A DNA stretch of 40,180 bases, from NCBI RefSeq assembly GCF_001570525.1, contig NZ_BBXC01000033.1, positions 1 to 40,180 of the forward strand, given 5' to 3'. The notes under the pieces are model-generated. The model ran no database searches and was not told the origin of the DNA. It saw only the letters and a list, made by a program, of their open reading frames with translations. This DNA is from Herbidospora sakaeratensis. GTDB lineage: Bacteria > Actinomycetota > Actinomycetes > Streptosporangiales > Streptosporangiaceae. Position 1 is the first letter of the stretch; the number at the start of each line of letters is the position of its first letter. Below, piece by piece: positions 16,143 through 26,239 of the stretch. The position numbers were made by a program, and so were the translations under genes.

Positions 16143-16852
16143 GCCTGCCCGCCACCCGCACCGCCGGTCTCCTCTTCGTCCTGACGGCGCTCGTGGCGGC
16201 GGCCGGCGCGGTCTGGCCGGGCCGGCTCGACTTCCTCGCCTGGGCGTTGATGGGCGTGGTCGCCGGGTTCTCGTTGTCCGGCTCGGTTTGAAGCCTCAAC
16301 TCAGCGGATCTGCTGACCTCGCCGGTCTGGCGGGGACAACTCACGGCGTTCTCGTCCGGCCTGGTGCTGGGCGGGCTGGTGTCGGGCACGGTCGCGGGAG
16401 CCTTCGGCGGCCTCGTCTCGGTGGTGCCGGAGGCCGGCCGCACCTGGGCGCTGATCCCGGTCGCGGCGGTGCTGCTCGCCTTCGAGCTGGCCGGGCGGCC
16501 ACTGTCGCTGATCCAGAACCGCAGGCTGGTGCCGCAGGAGATCATCCCGCGCAGCCGGTTCGAGGGTCCCTTCCAGTTCGGCTTCGAGATGGGCACCGGC
16601 GTGCGCACGTTCTCGCCGACCGCGCTCCCGCACGCCCTGGTGCTCACGATCGTGCTCGTCGGCGGCCTGCTCCCGGGGGTGCTGGCCGGGCTCGGGTTCG
16701 GCCTGGGCCGGGTGCTGATGCCGCTCACCCGGTCGCTCAGCGGCGACCCGGCGCGGTGGGACCGCCGCCTGCTGGGCGGCCTCGCCTGGGTGGGCCGGTG
16801 GTGCGCGGCGGGGTTCCTGGCCGCGCTGCTGGTCCTGCTCCTGGGGTGGTGA
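16139..16852 (+). CDS. Candidate selenoprotein: multi-pass membrane protein with in-frame TGA at 16289
   Basis: The frame from GTG at 16139 to TGA at 16850 is interrupted once, by TGA at 16289-16291 (codon 51). Both sides are coding: third positions are G or C before it, and in 21 of the 25 codons between the TGA and the next possible start, GTG 16364, which has no ribosome site. Read as selenocysteine, the product is 237 residues with membrane segments around residues 8-27, 30-48, about 66-90, 95-115 and later ones near the C-terminus; the Sec falls in GFSLSGSV-U-SLNSADLL, just after the second segment. A SECIS-like hairpin follows at 16317. The complete selA-selB-selC-selD set lies under 7 kb away and thiol-redox genes flank it. 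The alternative is a nonsense-broken pseudogene. Family not recognised. Confidence 0.75.
16317..16335 (+). promoter_or_regulatory. SECIS-like hairpin after the in-frame TGA
   Basis: CCTCGCC (16317-16323) pairs over seven positions with GGCGGGG (16329-16335), one of them T:G, around a GGTCT loop. The first loop G is 33 nt after the last base of the TGA, inside the 16-37 nt range described for bacterial SECIS elements, and the loop has the required leading G pair. GGTCT also occurs in the apical region of the E. coli fdhF SECIS. A smaller nearby stem TCAGC-GGATCT-GCTGA (16301-16316) also has a GG-leading loop. Structure is seen by eye; function is inferred. Confidence 0.65.
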
Positions 16853-16855
16853 TCG

Positions 16856-17353
16856 ATGATCCTGGTCGCCGACGTGGCCCTGGCCGGCGCGCTGCTCCTC
16901 GTCGCGGCGGTGTTCCTCGGCGCTCCGGAGGTCACGCGCGGGCACGGGCTGCTGCCCTCCTGGGCGATCCGCGCCGCCGCCGTGGCCGGGCCGGTGCTCG
17001 GCGTCGCGGTGGTCGCGTGCTGGCTCGGGGGAGTCCCGGGGCGGTACGTCTGGGCAGCGGCCGCGGGGTGGCACGCCGCGCTGGCCGGGTATCTCCTGAT
17101 CCTGCTGCGGGTACGCGGCCGGGTCCCGTGCGGCTGCCTCGACGCCGTCACCCCGGTGTCCCCGGCGAAAGCGGGCATCGGGATCGGGTGGGCCGCCGCG
17201 AGCGCCGTGATGGCGGCGGGCGCGGTCGCTCCGCCGGAGACCGTGACCGTCCGCCTGCTGCACCTGGCCCTGGCCGGGTTCGCGGCACTGCTGGCCGTCG
17301 TCGCGGCGTCGGTGCTGTCGATGACGTCGTCCCCTCGAAGGAGGACCAGATGA
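16856..17353 (+). CDS. MauE-like integral membrane redox protein
   Basis: The 165-residue protein has four to five membrane segments and the signature VPCGCLDAVTPVSPAKAG at residues about 91-108, which matches the PCGCFG...PVS pattern of MauE/DoxX-like membrane proteins. MauE proteins are thought to pass reducing equivalents across the membrane to MauD-type thioredoxins. ATG at 16856 lies 3 bp after the preceding stop behind a GGTGGTGA-like site. Its stop overlaps the lipoprotein start (ATGA). With the CPSC thioredoxin and the candidate selenoprotein it completes a membrane relay for extracytoplasmic thiols. The family call comes from the CGC motif and layout. Confidence 0.82.
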   Translation: MILVADVALAGALLLVAAVFLGAPEVTRGHGLLPSWAIRAAAVAGPVLGVAVVACWLGGVPGRYVWAAAAGWHAALAGYLLILLRVRGRVPCGCLDAVTPVSPAKAGIGIGWAAASAVMAAGAVAPPETVTVRLLHLALAGFAALLAVVAASVLSMTSSPRRRTR

Positions 17354-17859
17354 GCCGATGGGTGCTGGTCGCCGCCGTCGCGGCGACCGGGCTGTCCGCC
17401 TGCACCGGGGAGCCGGCGCCGGTTGCGGTCAGTCCTCCGCCGCCGCAGGTGCTGCTCGACGCGGCGCAGCTGCCCGGCGGGCCCTGGACGTCCGGCGCGA
17501 CCGGCGACACCCGCTGGGCCGACCTCGACGAGGCGCTGGTGCCCTGCGGGAAACGCGGCATCGCCCCGGCGGACGCCCGGGTGCGGTTCCGGGTCTTCGC
17601 GTCGGAGGGCGGCGGGTCGGTCTCGGAGGTCGTGGTGTCCGGTACGGACGTCTTCCAGACCTTCAAGCGCTTCTACGCCGAGTGCTCCTCGGCGGGGAAG
17701 GTGGAGTCGCGGCCCGGCCCGGCCACCGAAGTGACGCGCGACGGCACGACGGAGATCGCCGTGTTCACCGACGACCACCTGGTCGTCGTCAGCGGCCCGG
17801 GAGACGACCTCGCCGCGATCGGCGAGGCCGCCCGTGAACAGGCCGCGAAGGCGGGCTGA
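17350..17859 (+). CDS. Secreted lipoprotein of unknown function
   Basis: The 169-residue protein begins with a lipoprotein signal peptide and lipobox LSAC (Cys at residue 17), so it should be anchored outside the membrane. The mature part has a Pro-rich linker (VSPPPPQ), LDAAQLPGGPW, and two further cysteines (VPCGKR, AECSSAG) that could form a disulfide. The overall pattern recalls PknH-sensor-like or uncharacterised actinobacterial lipoproteins, but I cannot place it. It is the last gene of the operon and is followed directly by a strong hairpin. It may be a partner or reporter of the redox relay; that is context only. Confidence 0.8.
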   Translation: MSRWVLVAAVAATGLSACTGEPAPVAVSPPPPQVLLDAAQLPGGPWTSGATGDTRWADLDEALVPCGKRGIAPADARVRFRVFASEGGGSVSEVVVSGTDVFQTFKRFYAECSSAGKVESRPGPATEVTRDGTTEIAVFTDDHLVVVSGPGDDLAAIGEAAREQAAKAG

Positions 17860-17890
17860 CCCCGGGGCGCGGCGCGGCCGCGCCCCGGGG
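17860..17890. terminator. Bidirectional hairpin between convergent genes
   Basis: CCCCGGGGCGCG and CGCGCCCCGGGG form a perfect 12-bp stem with a 7-nt loop, beginning at the lipoprotein stop and ending 9 bp before the stop of the opposing glycosidase gene. There is no T-run, as is common in actinomycetes. Confidence 0.75.
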
Positions 17891-17899
17891 CGGTTCCGG

Positions 17900-19802
<1,903 letters not shown>

Positions 19803-22616
19803 ATGTCCCGACGTCCGTGGCTCAGGATGCTGACCACATTGGCGCTCATCGCGCCGGCCGTCGTCGCGCTCTCCGCATCACCGGCGAACGCGCTGACCAT
19901 CTCGGCCTCCGACTACCAGCAGATCTCGCTCGCCTCGGGCGGGAACGAGCTGGGCGAGGCGATGTCACTGGCCGTGATGCCGAACCGCTCGGTCATCCAC
20001 ACCTCCCGCGACGGCACGGTCCGGGTGACCGACGTCAACGGCAACACCAAGGTGGCCGCCCGGCTGAACGTCTACACCCACGACGAGGAGGGCCTCCAGG
20101 GGGTGGCGGTCGACCCGAACTTCGCGACCAACCGCTACGTCTGGCTCTACTACTCGCCCCGGCTGAGCACCGGCACCGGCGACGCCCCCGCGACCGGCAA
20201 CCAGTCGCAGTTCGACGCGTGGAAGGGTGAACTGTACCTGTCCAGGTTCACCCTGAACTCCGACGACACCCTCAACACCTCCAGCGAGAAGGTGGTCCTG
20301 CGGGTCGCCAACGACCGGGGCCAGTGTTGCCACGTGGGCGGTGACATCGACTTCGACGCCCAGGGCAACCTCTACCTGACCACGGGCGACGACACCAACC
20401 CGTTCGAGTCGAGCGGCTACTCCCCGCTGGACGAGCGCACCAACCGCAACCCGCAGTACGACGCCCAGCGCACCTCCGCCAACTCCAACGACCTGCGCGG
20501 CAAGCTCCTGCGCATCACCCCGCAGGCCGACGGCACCTACACGATCCCCAGCGGCAACATGTTCGCGCCGGGCACGGCGAACACCCGTCCGGAGATCTAC
20601 GCGATGGGCTTCCGCAACCCGTTCCGGATGAGCGTCGACAAGGCGACCGGCGTCGTCTACCTCGGCGACTACGGCCCGGACGCCGGATCGTCCAACTCCA
20701 ACCGGGGCCCGAGCGGCCAGGTGGAGTTCAACCGGGTCACCGGTCCGGGCTTCTACGGATGGCCGTACTGCACGGGGAGCAACTCCACCAGCGAGACGTA
20801 CAACGAGTGGAACTTCTCCAGCAACAGCACCGGCAACAAGTACAACTGCTCCGGCGGCGCGACCAACAACTCCTTCCGCAACACCGGCATCCAGACCCTG
20901 CCCGCGGCCAAGCCCGCGTGGATCCGGTACGCCGGTGACTCCGGCTCGCCCTCGGAGTTCGGCTCCGGCTCCGAGTCGCCGATGGGCGGCCCGGTCTACC
21001 GCTACGACGCCAACCTGAACTCCGCGGTGAAGTTCCCCTCGACCCTCAACGGGCGCTTCTTCGCCGGCGAGTACGGCCGCCGCTGGATCAAGGCCATCGA
21101 GGTGACCTCCTCCGGCGGCTACGGCGAGATCTCCGCCTTCCCCTGGTCGGGCACGCAGGTCATGGACATGGCCTTCGGCCCCGACGGCGCGCTGTACGTG
21201 CTCGACTACGGCACCGGCAACAACAACCAGGCCCTGTTCCGGATCGAGTACATCGGCCAGGCCAACCGCAACCCGATCGCGCGGGCCTCGTCCGACAAGA
21301 CCTCCGGGGCGGCCCCGCTGACCGTGCAGTTCTCCTCGTCGGGCAGCTCCGACCCCGAGGGCGGCTCGCTGACGTACTCGTGGAACTTCGGCGACGGCAC
21401 CACCTCCACCGCCGCCAACCCGAGCAAGACCTACTCGGCCAACGGCGCCTACACCGCCACGCTCACCGTCCGCGACCCGCAGGGCCTGACCGGCAGCGCC
21501 AGCGTGAGCGTGACCGTGGGCAACACCGCCCCGGTGGTCACGCTCGGCAATCCCGGCAACGGCCAGCTGTTCTCCTTCGGCGACACGGTCCCGTTCCAGG
21601 TCAGCGTGAGCGACCCGGAGGACGGCGCCATCGACTGCTCGAAGGTGTCGGTGACCTACTTCCTGGGTCATGACAGCCACGCCCACCAGATCACCTCGCA
21701 GACCGGCTGCAGCGGCTCCATCACCGTGCCGGTCGACGGCGAGCACGACTCGGCGGCGAACATCTTCGGCGTCTTCACCGCCTCCTACACCGACAACGGC
21801 GGCCTGACCTCCACCAGCAGCCGCACCCTCCAGCCGAAGCGCCGGCAGGCCGAGCACTTCGGCGCCATGCAGGGCGTGCAGACGACCGACAAGACCACCG
21901 CCGAGGGCGGCAAGACGGTGGGCTTCATCGAGGACGGCGACTGGATCTCCTTCACGCCCTACAACCTGAGCAACGCCACGAGCTTCACCGCGCGGGTGTC
22001 CTCGGCGGGCTCGGGCGGCCGGATCGAGGTCCGGGCGGGCTCGGCCACGGGCACGCTGCTGGGCACCGCGACCGTCGCGGCGACCGGCGGCTGGGAGACC
22101 TTCGCCAACGTCACGGCGAACCTCAGCGGCGCGCCGTCCGGAGCCACGACGCTGTACCTCGTCTTCCGCGGCACCGCCGGGGGTTACCTGTTCGACCTCG
22201 ACGCCTACACCTTCACCACCGGCACGTCGTCGAGCACCACGAGCACGTTCCGGGGAACCGCGTCGAACCGGTGCCTCGACGTCAACGGCGCCTCGTCGGC
22301 CAACGGCGCGCTGGCCCAGATCTGGGACTGCAACGGCCAGACGAACCAGCAGTGGACCACCACCAGCGCCACCGAGATGCGGGTGTACGGCAACAAGTGC
22401 CTCGACGTGAGCGGCGCCGGCACGGCCGACGGCACCGCGGTGCTCATCTGGGACTGCAACGGCCAGAACAACCAGAAGTGGCGGCTGAACTCCGACGGCA
22501 CCATCACCGCCGTCGGCGCGAACAAGTGTCTGGAGGTCAACGGCACCGCCAACGGCACCAAGGCGCGCATCTGGACCTGCAACGGCGGTTCGAACCAGAA
22601 GTGGACCCGGGTCTGA
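19803..22616 (+). CDS. Secreted multidomain sugar dehydrogenase: GSDH propeller, PKD, CBM6-like and ricin-type domains
   Basis: The 937-residue protein has a signal peptide (cleavage near PANA). Residues about 35-495 form a glucose/sorbosone dehydrogenase-like beta-propeller (EGLQGVAVDPNF, CCHVGGDIDFDAQGNLYLTTGD, AMGFRNPFRMSVD, GEYGRRWIKAIEV), a family that uses PQQ in soluble glucose dehydrogenases. A PKD domain follows (about 498-575, YSWNFGDGTTSTAANPSKTY), then an Ig-like stretch, a CBM6-like module (about 680-800, AEHFGAMQGVQ, GFIEDGDWISF), and a C-terminal ricin trefoil (about 815-937). It likely oxidises sugars bound at cell walls or plant polymers; cofactor and substrate are inferred. 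The next gene is related in domain style and probably co-transcribed. Confidence 0.9.
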   Translation: MSRRPWLRMLTTLALIAPAVVALSASPANALTISASDYQQISLASGGNELGEAMSLAVMPNRSVIHTSRDGTVRVTDVNGNTKVAARLNVYTHDEEGLQGVAVDPNFATNRYVWLYYSPRLSTGTGDAPATGNQSQFDAWKGELYLSRFTLNSDDTLNTSSEKVVLRVANDRGQCCHVGGDIDFDAQGNLYLTTGDDTNPFESSGYSPLDERTNRNPQYDAQRTSANSNDLRGKLLRITPQADGTYTIPSGNMFAPGTANTRPEIYAMGFRNPFRMSVDKATGVVYLGDYGPDAGSSNSNRGPSGQVEFNRVTGPGFYGWPYCTGSNSTSETYNEWNFSSNSTGNKYNCSGGATNNSFRNTGIQTLPAAKPAWIRYAGDSGSPSEFGSGSESPMGGPVYRYDANLNSAVKFPSTLNGRFFAGEYGRRWIKAIEVTSSGGYGEISAFPWSGTQVMDMAFGPDGALYVLDYGTGNNNQALFRIEYIGQANRNPIARASSDKTSGAAPLTVQFSSSGSSDPEGGSLTYSWNFGDGTTSTAANPSKTYSANGAYTATLTVRDPQGLTGSASVSVTVGNTAPVVTLGNPGNGQLFSFGDTVPFQVSVSDPEDGAIDCSKVSVTYFLGHDSHAHQITSQTGCSGSITVPVDGEHDSAANIFGVFTASYTDNGGLTSTSSRTLQPKRRQAEHFGAMQGVQTTDKTTAEGGKTVGFIEDGDWISFTPYNLSNATSFTARVSSAGSGGRIEVRAGSATGTLLGTATVAATGGWETFANVTANLSGAPSGATTLYLVFRGTAGGYLFDLDAYTFTTGTSSSTTSTFRGTASNRCLDVNGASSANGALAQIWDCNGQTNQQWTTTSATEMRVYGNKCLDVSGAGTADGTAVLIWDCNGQNNQKWRLNSDGTITAVGANKCLEVNGTANGTKARIWTCNGGSNQKWTRV
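22395..22499 (+). repeat. Ricin-domain DNA repeat, copy 2
   Basis: This segment is 104/105 identical to the reverse complement of 19046-19150. A more diverged direct copy is at 24230-24334; the second half of that copy is identical to this one. Confidence 0.85.
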
Positions 22617-22646
22617 GGCCCTGCGCCCCCTAAGAAAACCATCGGT

Positions 22647-22678
22647 GTGACGCCCGGCGCGACCGCGCCGGGCGTCAC
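22647..22678. terminator. Hairpin between the two secreted-protein genes
   Basis: GTGACGCCCGGCGCG and CGCGCCGGGCGTCAC are exact inverted copies separated by two bases, so about 14 bp can pair around a tetraloop. It lies 30 bp after the dehydrogenase stop and just before the next ribosome site (GGAAGGAAC). It may terminate, or only attenuate, transcription between the genes. Confidence 0.65.
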
Positions 22679-22693
22679 GACGGAAGGAACCCC

Positions 22694-24457
22694 ATGCTGC
22701 GACATCTGACCTCTGCCGCCGCGCTCAGGCGCCTGGCGGTGACCGCGGTGGCGCTGGCCACCGCCGCCGCCGCGACGGTGATCCCGGCGGTCCCCGCCCA
22801 CGCCGCCTCCTACAAGGTGCTGGTCTTCTCCAAGACGGCCGGCTTCCGGCACGACTCGATCGCGGTCGGCACCCAGGCCATCCGCGACCTCGGCGCGGCC
22901 AACGACTTCACCGTCGACGCCACCGAGGACTCCAGCGCCTTCAACACCTCCAACCTCTCCCAGTACAAGGCGGTGGTGTTCCTCAGCACGACCGGCGACG
23001 TGCTGAACGACACCCAGCAGTCGGCCTTCCAGTCCTACGTGGACGGCGGCGGCGGTTACGTCGGCGTGCACGCGGCCGCCGACACCGAGTACAACTGGTC
23101 GTACTACGGGCAGCTGGTGGGCGCCTGGTTCAACAGCCACCCCGCCATCCAGCAGGCCACCGTCCGCAACGAGGACCGGGCCCACCCGGCCACCTCCCAC
23201 CTGGGCACGACCTGGTCGCGCACCGACGAGTGGTACAGCTACCGCAGCAACCCCCGCCCGAACGTGCGCGTCCTGCAGAACCTGGACGAGAGCACCTACA
23301 GCGGCGGCGGCATGGGCGATCACCCGATCACCTGGTGCCACCCGCAGTCGAACGGCCGCGCGTTCTACACCGGCCTCGGCCACACGCAGGAGTCGTACTC
23401 CGACTCCAACTTCCGCACCCTGCTGCTGGGCGGCATCAAGTACGCGGCCAAGGCGGCCAACGCCGACTGCCGTCCCGAGACCGGCTACACCGCGCTGTAC
23501 AACGGCTCGACGACGGGCTGGCAGCAGGTCGGTCCCGGCTCGTTCTCCAACAGCCAGTCCACGCTGACCTCCTCGGGCGGCATGGGCATGTTGTGGTACA
23601 GCACCAAGCAGTTCGGGTCGTACTCGCTCAAGCTCGACTGGAAGCTGACCGGCGACTCCAACTCGGGCGTCGTCGTGGGCTTCCCCGCCCCGGGCAGCGC
23701 CCAGGGGGCGCTCGACACCGGGCACGAGGTGCAGATCGACGCCACCGACAGCGCCGACAGGACGACCGGCGCGATCTACGGCTTCAAGGCGGCCGACATC
23801 ACCGCCCGTGACGCGGCCCTGAACCCGCCGGGTCAGTGGAACACCTACGAGCTGCTGGTCCAGGGCGAGCGGCTGCAGGTGTTCCTGAACGGGACCAAGA
23901 TCAACGACTTCACCAACACCGACGCCAACCGCTCGCTCACCCAGGGGTACATCGGCGTCCAGAACCACGGGTCCCCCGACGTGGTGCAGTACCGCAACAT
24001 CCGCATCAAGGAACTGACCACCGTGACGCCCTCGCCGTCCCCGTCGCCGTCTCCGTCGGCCTCGCCGGGCACCACCAGCGCCCTGCGCGGGGTGGCGTCC
24101 AACCGGTGCCTGGACATCAGCGGCGCGTCGCAGGCGAACGGCGCCGTGGTGCAGATCTGGGACTGCAACGGCCGCGCCAACCAGCAGTGGACCTCCACGA
24201 GCGCCAGTGAGCTTCGGGTGTACGGCAACAAGTGCCTCGACGTCAGCGGCAACAGCACCGCCAACGGGGCCACGGTCAGCATCTGGGACTGCAACGGCCA
24301 GAACAACCAGAAGTGGCGGCTGAACTCCGACGGCACCATCACCGCCATCGGCGCGAACAAGTGCCTGGACATCGTGGGCTCCGGCACCGCCAACGGTTCA
24401 CGGCTGCAGATCTACACCTGCCACGGCGGCAACAACCAGAAGTGGACCCGGGTCTGA
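22694..24457 (+). CDS. Secreted ThuA-like / DUF1080 protein with C-terminal ricin-type CBM13
   Basis: The 587-residue protein has a signal peptide (cleavage near AHAAS). Residues about 38-255 form a ThuA-like (trehalose-utilisation, glutamine-amidotransferase-like) domain with VLVFSKTAGFRHDSI, GGGGYVGVHAAADTE and GRAFYTGLGHT. Residues about 270-440 form a DUF1080 jelly roll (3-keto-disaccharide hydrolase-like; GYTALYNGSTTGWQQ, WKLTGDSNSGVVVGF, GHEVQIDATD). [15 protein letters not shown] linker leads to a ricin trefoil. ThuA and DUF1080 proteins act on 3-keto sugars made by sugar dehydrogenases, and a secreted dehydrogenase is encoded just upstream, so an oxidise-then-cleave extracellular pathway is plausible. 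The exact substrate is unknown. Confidence 0.9.
   Translation: MLRHLTSAAALRRLAVTAVALATAAAATVIPAVPAHAASYKVLVFSKTAGFRHDSIAVGTQAIRDLGAANDFTVDATEDSSAFNTSNLSQYKAVVFLSTTGDVLNDTQQSAFQSYVDGGGGYVGVHAAADTEYNWSYYGQLVGAWFNSHPAIQQATVRNEDRAHPATSHLGTTWSRTDEWYSYRSNPRPNVRVLQNLDESTYSGGGMGDHPITWCHPQSNGRAFYTGLGHTQESYSDSNFRTLLLGGIKYAAKAANADCRPETGYTALYNGSTTGWQQVGPGSFSNSQSTLTSSGGMGMLWYSTKQFGSYSLKLDWKLTGDSNSGVVVGFPAPGSAQGALDTGHEVQIDATDSADRTTGAIYGFKAADITARDAALNPPGQWNTYELLVQGERLQVFLNGTKINDFTNTDANRSLTQGYIGVQNHGSPDVVQYRNIRIKELTTVTPSPSPSPSPSASPGTTSALRGVASNRCLDISGASQANGAVVQIWDCNGRANQQWTSTSASELRVYGNKCLDVSGNSTANGATVSIWDCNGQNNQKWRLNSDGTITAIGANKCLDIVGSGTANGSRLQIYTCHGGNNQKWTRV
24230..24334 (+). repeat. Ricin-domain DNA repeat, copy 3 (diverged)
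   Basis: This is the same ricin subdomain as at 22395-22499. The 3' half, from the ATCTGGGACTGC region on, is identical, while the 5' half differs at many third and some first positions. The patchwork suggests partial gene conversion. Confidence 0.75.
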
Positions 24458-24486
24458 CCCTGTCGGATCCCCGGCCTGACGCACCC

Positions 24487-24519
24487 GTGGAGCCGGTCGC
24501 CCGAGGCGGCCGGCTCCAC
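24487..24519. terminator. Hairpin between convergent ThuA-type gene and sigma-factor gene
   Basis: GTGGAGCCGG and CCGGCTCCAC form a 10-bp stem, with an inner GCC-CGA-GGC stem in the loop. It lies between the two converging stops and can serve both directions. Confidence 0.7.
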
Positions 24520-24533
24520 CGGCGTCTTCCAGG

Positions 24534-25112
24534 TCAGGCCGCCGTCCACGACGAGACGAGCTGGGTGCGGGCCCGGGCCACCCGGGAGCGCACGGTGCCG
24601 ACCGGGCAGCCGAGCAGTTCCGCCGCCTCCGCGTAGGGCACCCCCATGACCTGCGTCAGCACGAACGCGTCCCGGCGCTCGCCGGGCACGTGGTCGAGCA
24701 GGTCGGCCAGCGCCACCCACTCGTCGAGGCCCGCCGCTCCCCGGTGCCGGCTCCGTTCGGCCGTGGTCTGCCAGTCGGCCAGGTCGGCCACCTTCGGCCG
24801 GGCGGAGGCGGCCCGGAACCGGTCGACCACCACCCTGCGGGCGATCGACGACAACCAGGTCCGGGCCGACGACCGCCCGGCGAACCTCGGCAGGCTCGCC
24901 AGCGCGCGCAGGAACGTCTCCTGGACGAGGTCGTCGGCGGTCTCCCGGTCCGTCAGGTGGACCAGGAACCGGCGCACATCGGGATAGGCGGCGCGCACGA
25001 ACGCCTCGACGTCGGCGGCCTCGCCGGTGCGCGCGGTCAGGGCGAGCTCGGTCAGCGGCAGGTCCGTGAGCGTTCCCCCGCGGATTCCGGGGGAGGAGGC
25101 GACTGCCCTCAT
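24534..25112 (-). CDS. ECF-type RNA polymerase sigma factor
   Basis: The 192-residue protein has region 2 (residues about 30-95: YPDVRRFLVHLTDRETADDLVQETFLRAL) and region 4 (about 130-185: AFVLTQVMGVPYAEAAELLGCPVGTVRSRVARAR), the standard extracytoplasmic-function layout. ATG at 25110-25112 overlaps the DyP stop as ATGA behind GGGAGG, which fixes the start; the longer frame is not used. No anti-sigma gene is adjacent. It is last in an operon with a DyP peroxidase, a PCuAC copper chaperone and a membrane protein, an arrangement known from streptomycete copper-handling loci. It probably controls copper or heme-peroxidase genes, perhaps including its own operon. Confidence 0.93.
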   Translation of the reverse strand: MRAVASSPGIRGGTLTDLPLTELALTARTGEAADVEAFVRAAYPDVRRFLVHLTDRETADDLVQETFLRALASLPRFAGRSSARTWLSSIARRVVVDRFRAASARPKVADLADWQTTAERSRHRGAAGLDEWVALADLLDHVPGERRDAFVLTQVMGVPYAEAAELLGCPVGTVRSRVARARTQLVSSWTAA

Positions 25113-26239
25113 GAGAGCACCTCCCGGCCGATCCAGCCCGTCTCGTCGCATCCGGGCGGGATGACGAAGACCGCCGACCCGATCGGGGTGATCCACTCGT
25201 TGAGCAGGTCGGCCTCGGCGAGCTGCCGCTGGATGGGCACGAACTGGCGCTCGACGTCGGCCTGGTAGGAGGCGAAGATCAGGCCCGAGTCGGCGTGGCC
25301 CTGGGCGGTGACGTCCTCGTCGTAGTTGTACGGGCGCCGCAGGATGCGGAGCCGAGGGTCGCCGACGTGGGCGCGGCGGATGTGGGCGTACTCAGAGATC
25401 ACCGGGAAGCCGTGGGCGCCCTTGGCGGCGAAGTCGGGCGCGTCCTGCTCCTTCGTGCCGGTCAGGGGCGCGCCGGTCGACAGGCGGCGGCCGATGGTGA
25501 ACTCCTTGGCCACGACGTCGGCGGCGTCCCAGGTCTCCAGCTCGGCCCTGATCCGGCGCACGACGAGCCGGGTCGAGCCGTCGGGCCGCCAGACGGCCAG
25601 ATCGAAGTCGGGGGTGCCGGGCTTCGGGTTGGCGGTGCCGTCGAGCTGGCCCATCACGTTGCGCTGGGTCTGGCCGCCCGGCTGGGTGCCGGCGGCGCGG
25701 CGGAAACCACGCTGGGTCCAGCGGACCGTCGCGAACGAGCGGGCGTCCTTGACGATCATCCGGAGGGCGTGGCTGACGGTGAGCGGGTCGTCGGCGCAGA
25801 TCTGGACCAGCAGGTCGCCGCCGCTCCACCTCTTCTCCAGCTTGTCGATGGAGAACCTGGGAAGCGGCTCGATCGGGGCCTTGAGGTCCGCATGGGCGTA
25901 CAGGCCGGGACCGAAACCGAACGTCACGGTCAGGCGCGCGGCCGGGGTCGCGAGTTCGGGCTCGGTGTCGGCGAGCGCCGGGCGGCCCTGGGTGAGCCGC
26001 CGGGCGTCGTCGGTGAGCAGCCGCATCATGCGCGCCAGCGCGTCGCGATCGGTGGTCGCGCGCAGGTCGAAGGCGACGAAGACGGCGTGGGCCTGCGGTT
26101 CGGTGGCGACGCCGGCCTGCCGCGGGCCGTGGAAGGGGACGAGGGTCTCCCCGGCGCGGGCCGAAGCGGCAGGGGTGAGCGCGGCCACCCCTGCCACCAC
26201 GCCGCCGGCGAGAAGTCCCCGGCGGGTCAGGTCAGCCAT
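25109..26239 (-). CDS. Tat-exported DyP-type heme peroxidase
   Basis: The 376-residue protein starts with a Tat signal (LTRRGLLAGG, processing near ASARA), so it is exported with heme bound. Landmarks of dye-decolorizing peroxidases are present: NVMGQLDGT (the GxxDG motif with the distal Asp), EYAHIRRAH with the likely proximal His, and GLIFASYQADVERQF near the C-terminus. Such enzymes use hydrogen peroxide, and A-type members such as DtpA of Streptomyces act in copper trafficking to the radical oxidase GlxA. ATG at 26237-26239 overlaps the chaperone stop by 8 nt; the longer frame is low-complexity Pro/Ser and not real. The adjacent PCuAC gene supports a copper-related role. Confidence 0.93.
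   Translation of the reverse strand: MADLTRRGLLAGGVVAGVAALTPAASARAGETLVPFHGPRQAGVATEPQAHAVFVAFDLRATTDRDALARMMRLLTDDARRLTQGRPALADTEPELATPAARLTVTFGFGPGLYAHADLKAPIEPLPRFSIDKLEKRWSGGDLLVQICADDPLTVSHALRMIVKDARSFATVRWTQRGFRRAAGTQPGGQTQRNVMGQLDGTANPKPGTPDFDLAVWRPDGSTRLVVRRIRAELETWDAADVVAKEFTIGRRLSTGAPLTGTKEQDAPDFAAKGAHGFPVISEYAHIRRAHVGDPRLRILRRPYNYDEDVTAQGHADSGLIFASYQADVERQFVPIQRQLAEADLLNEWITPIGSAVFVIPPGCDETGWIGREVLS

Noticed and set aside
16364-16852. Separate gene starting at GTG 16364 downstream of the in-frame TGA
   Set aside because: There is no ribosome site, and coding bias continues upstream of the GTG back to the TGA in the same frame, so one interrupted gene is simpler.
15739-17778. Long open frame on the minus strand (679 codons) across the redox operon
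   Set aside because: It is antisense to well-coupled plus-strand genes with Tat, CPSC, CGC and lipobox motifs, and its product is low-complexity Arg/Ala/Pro. It is a GC-rich shadow.
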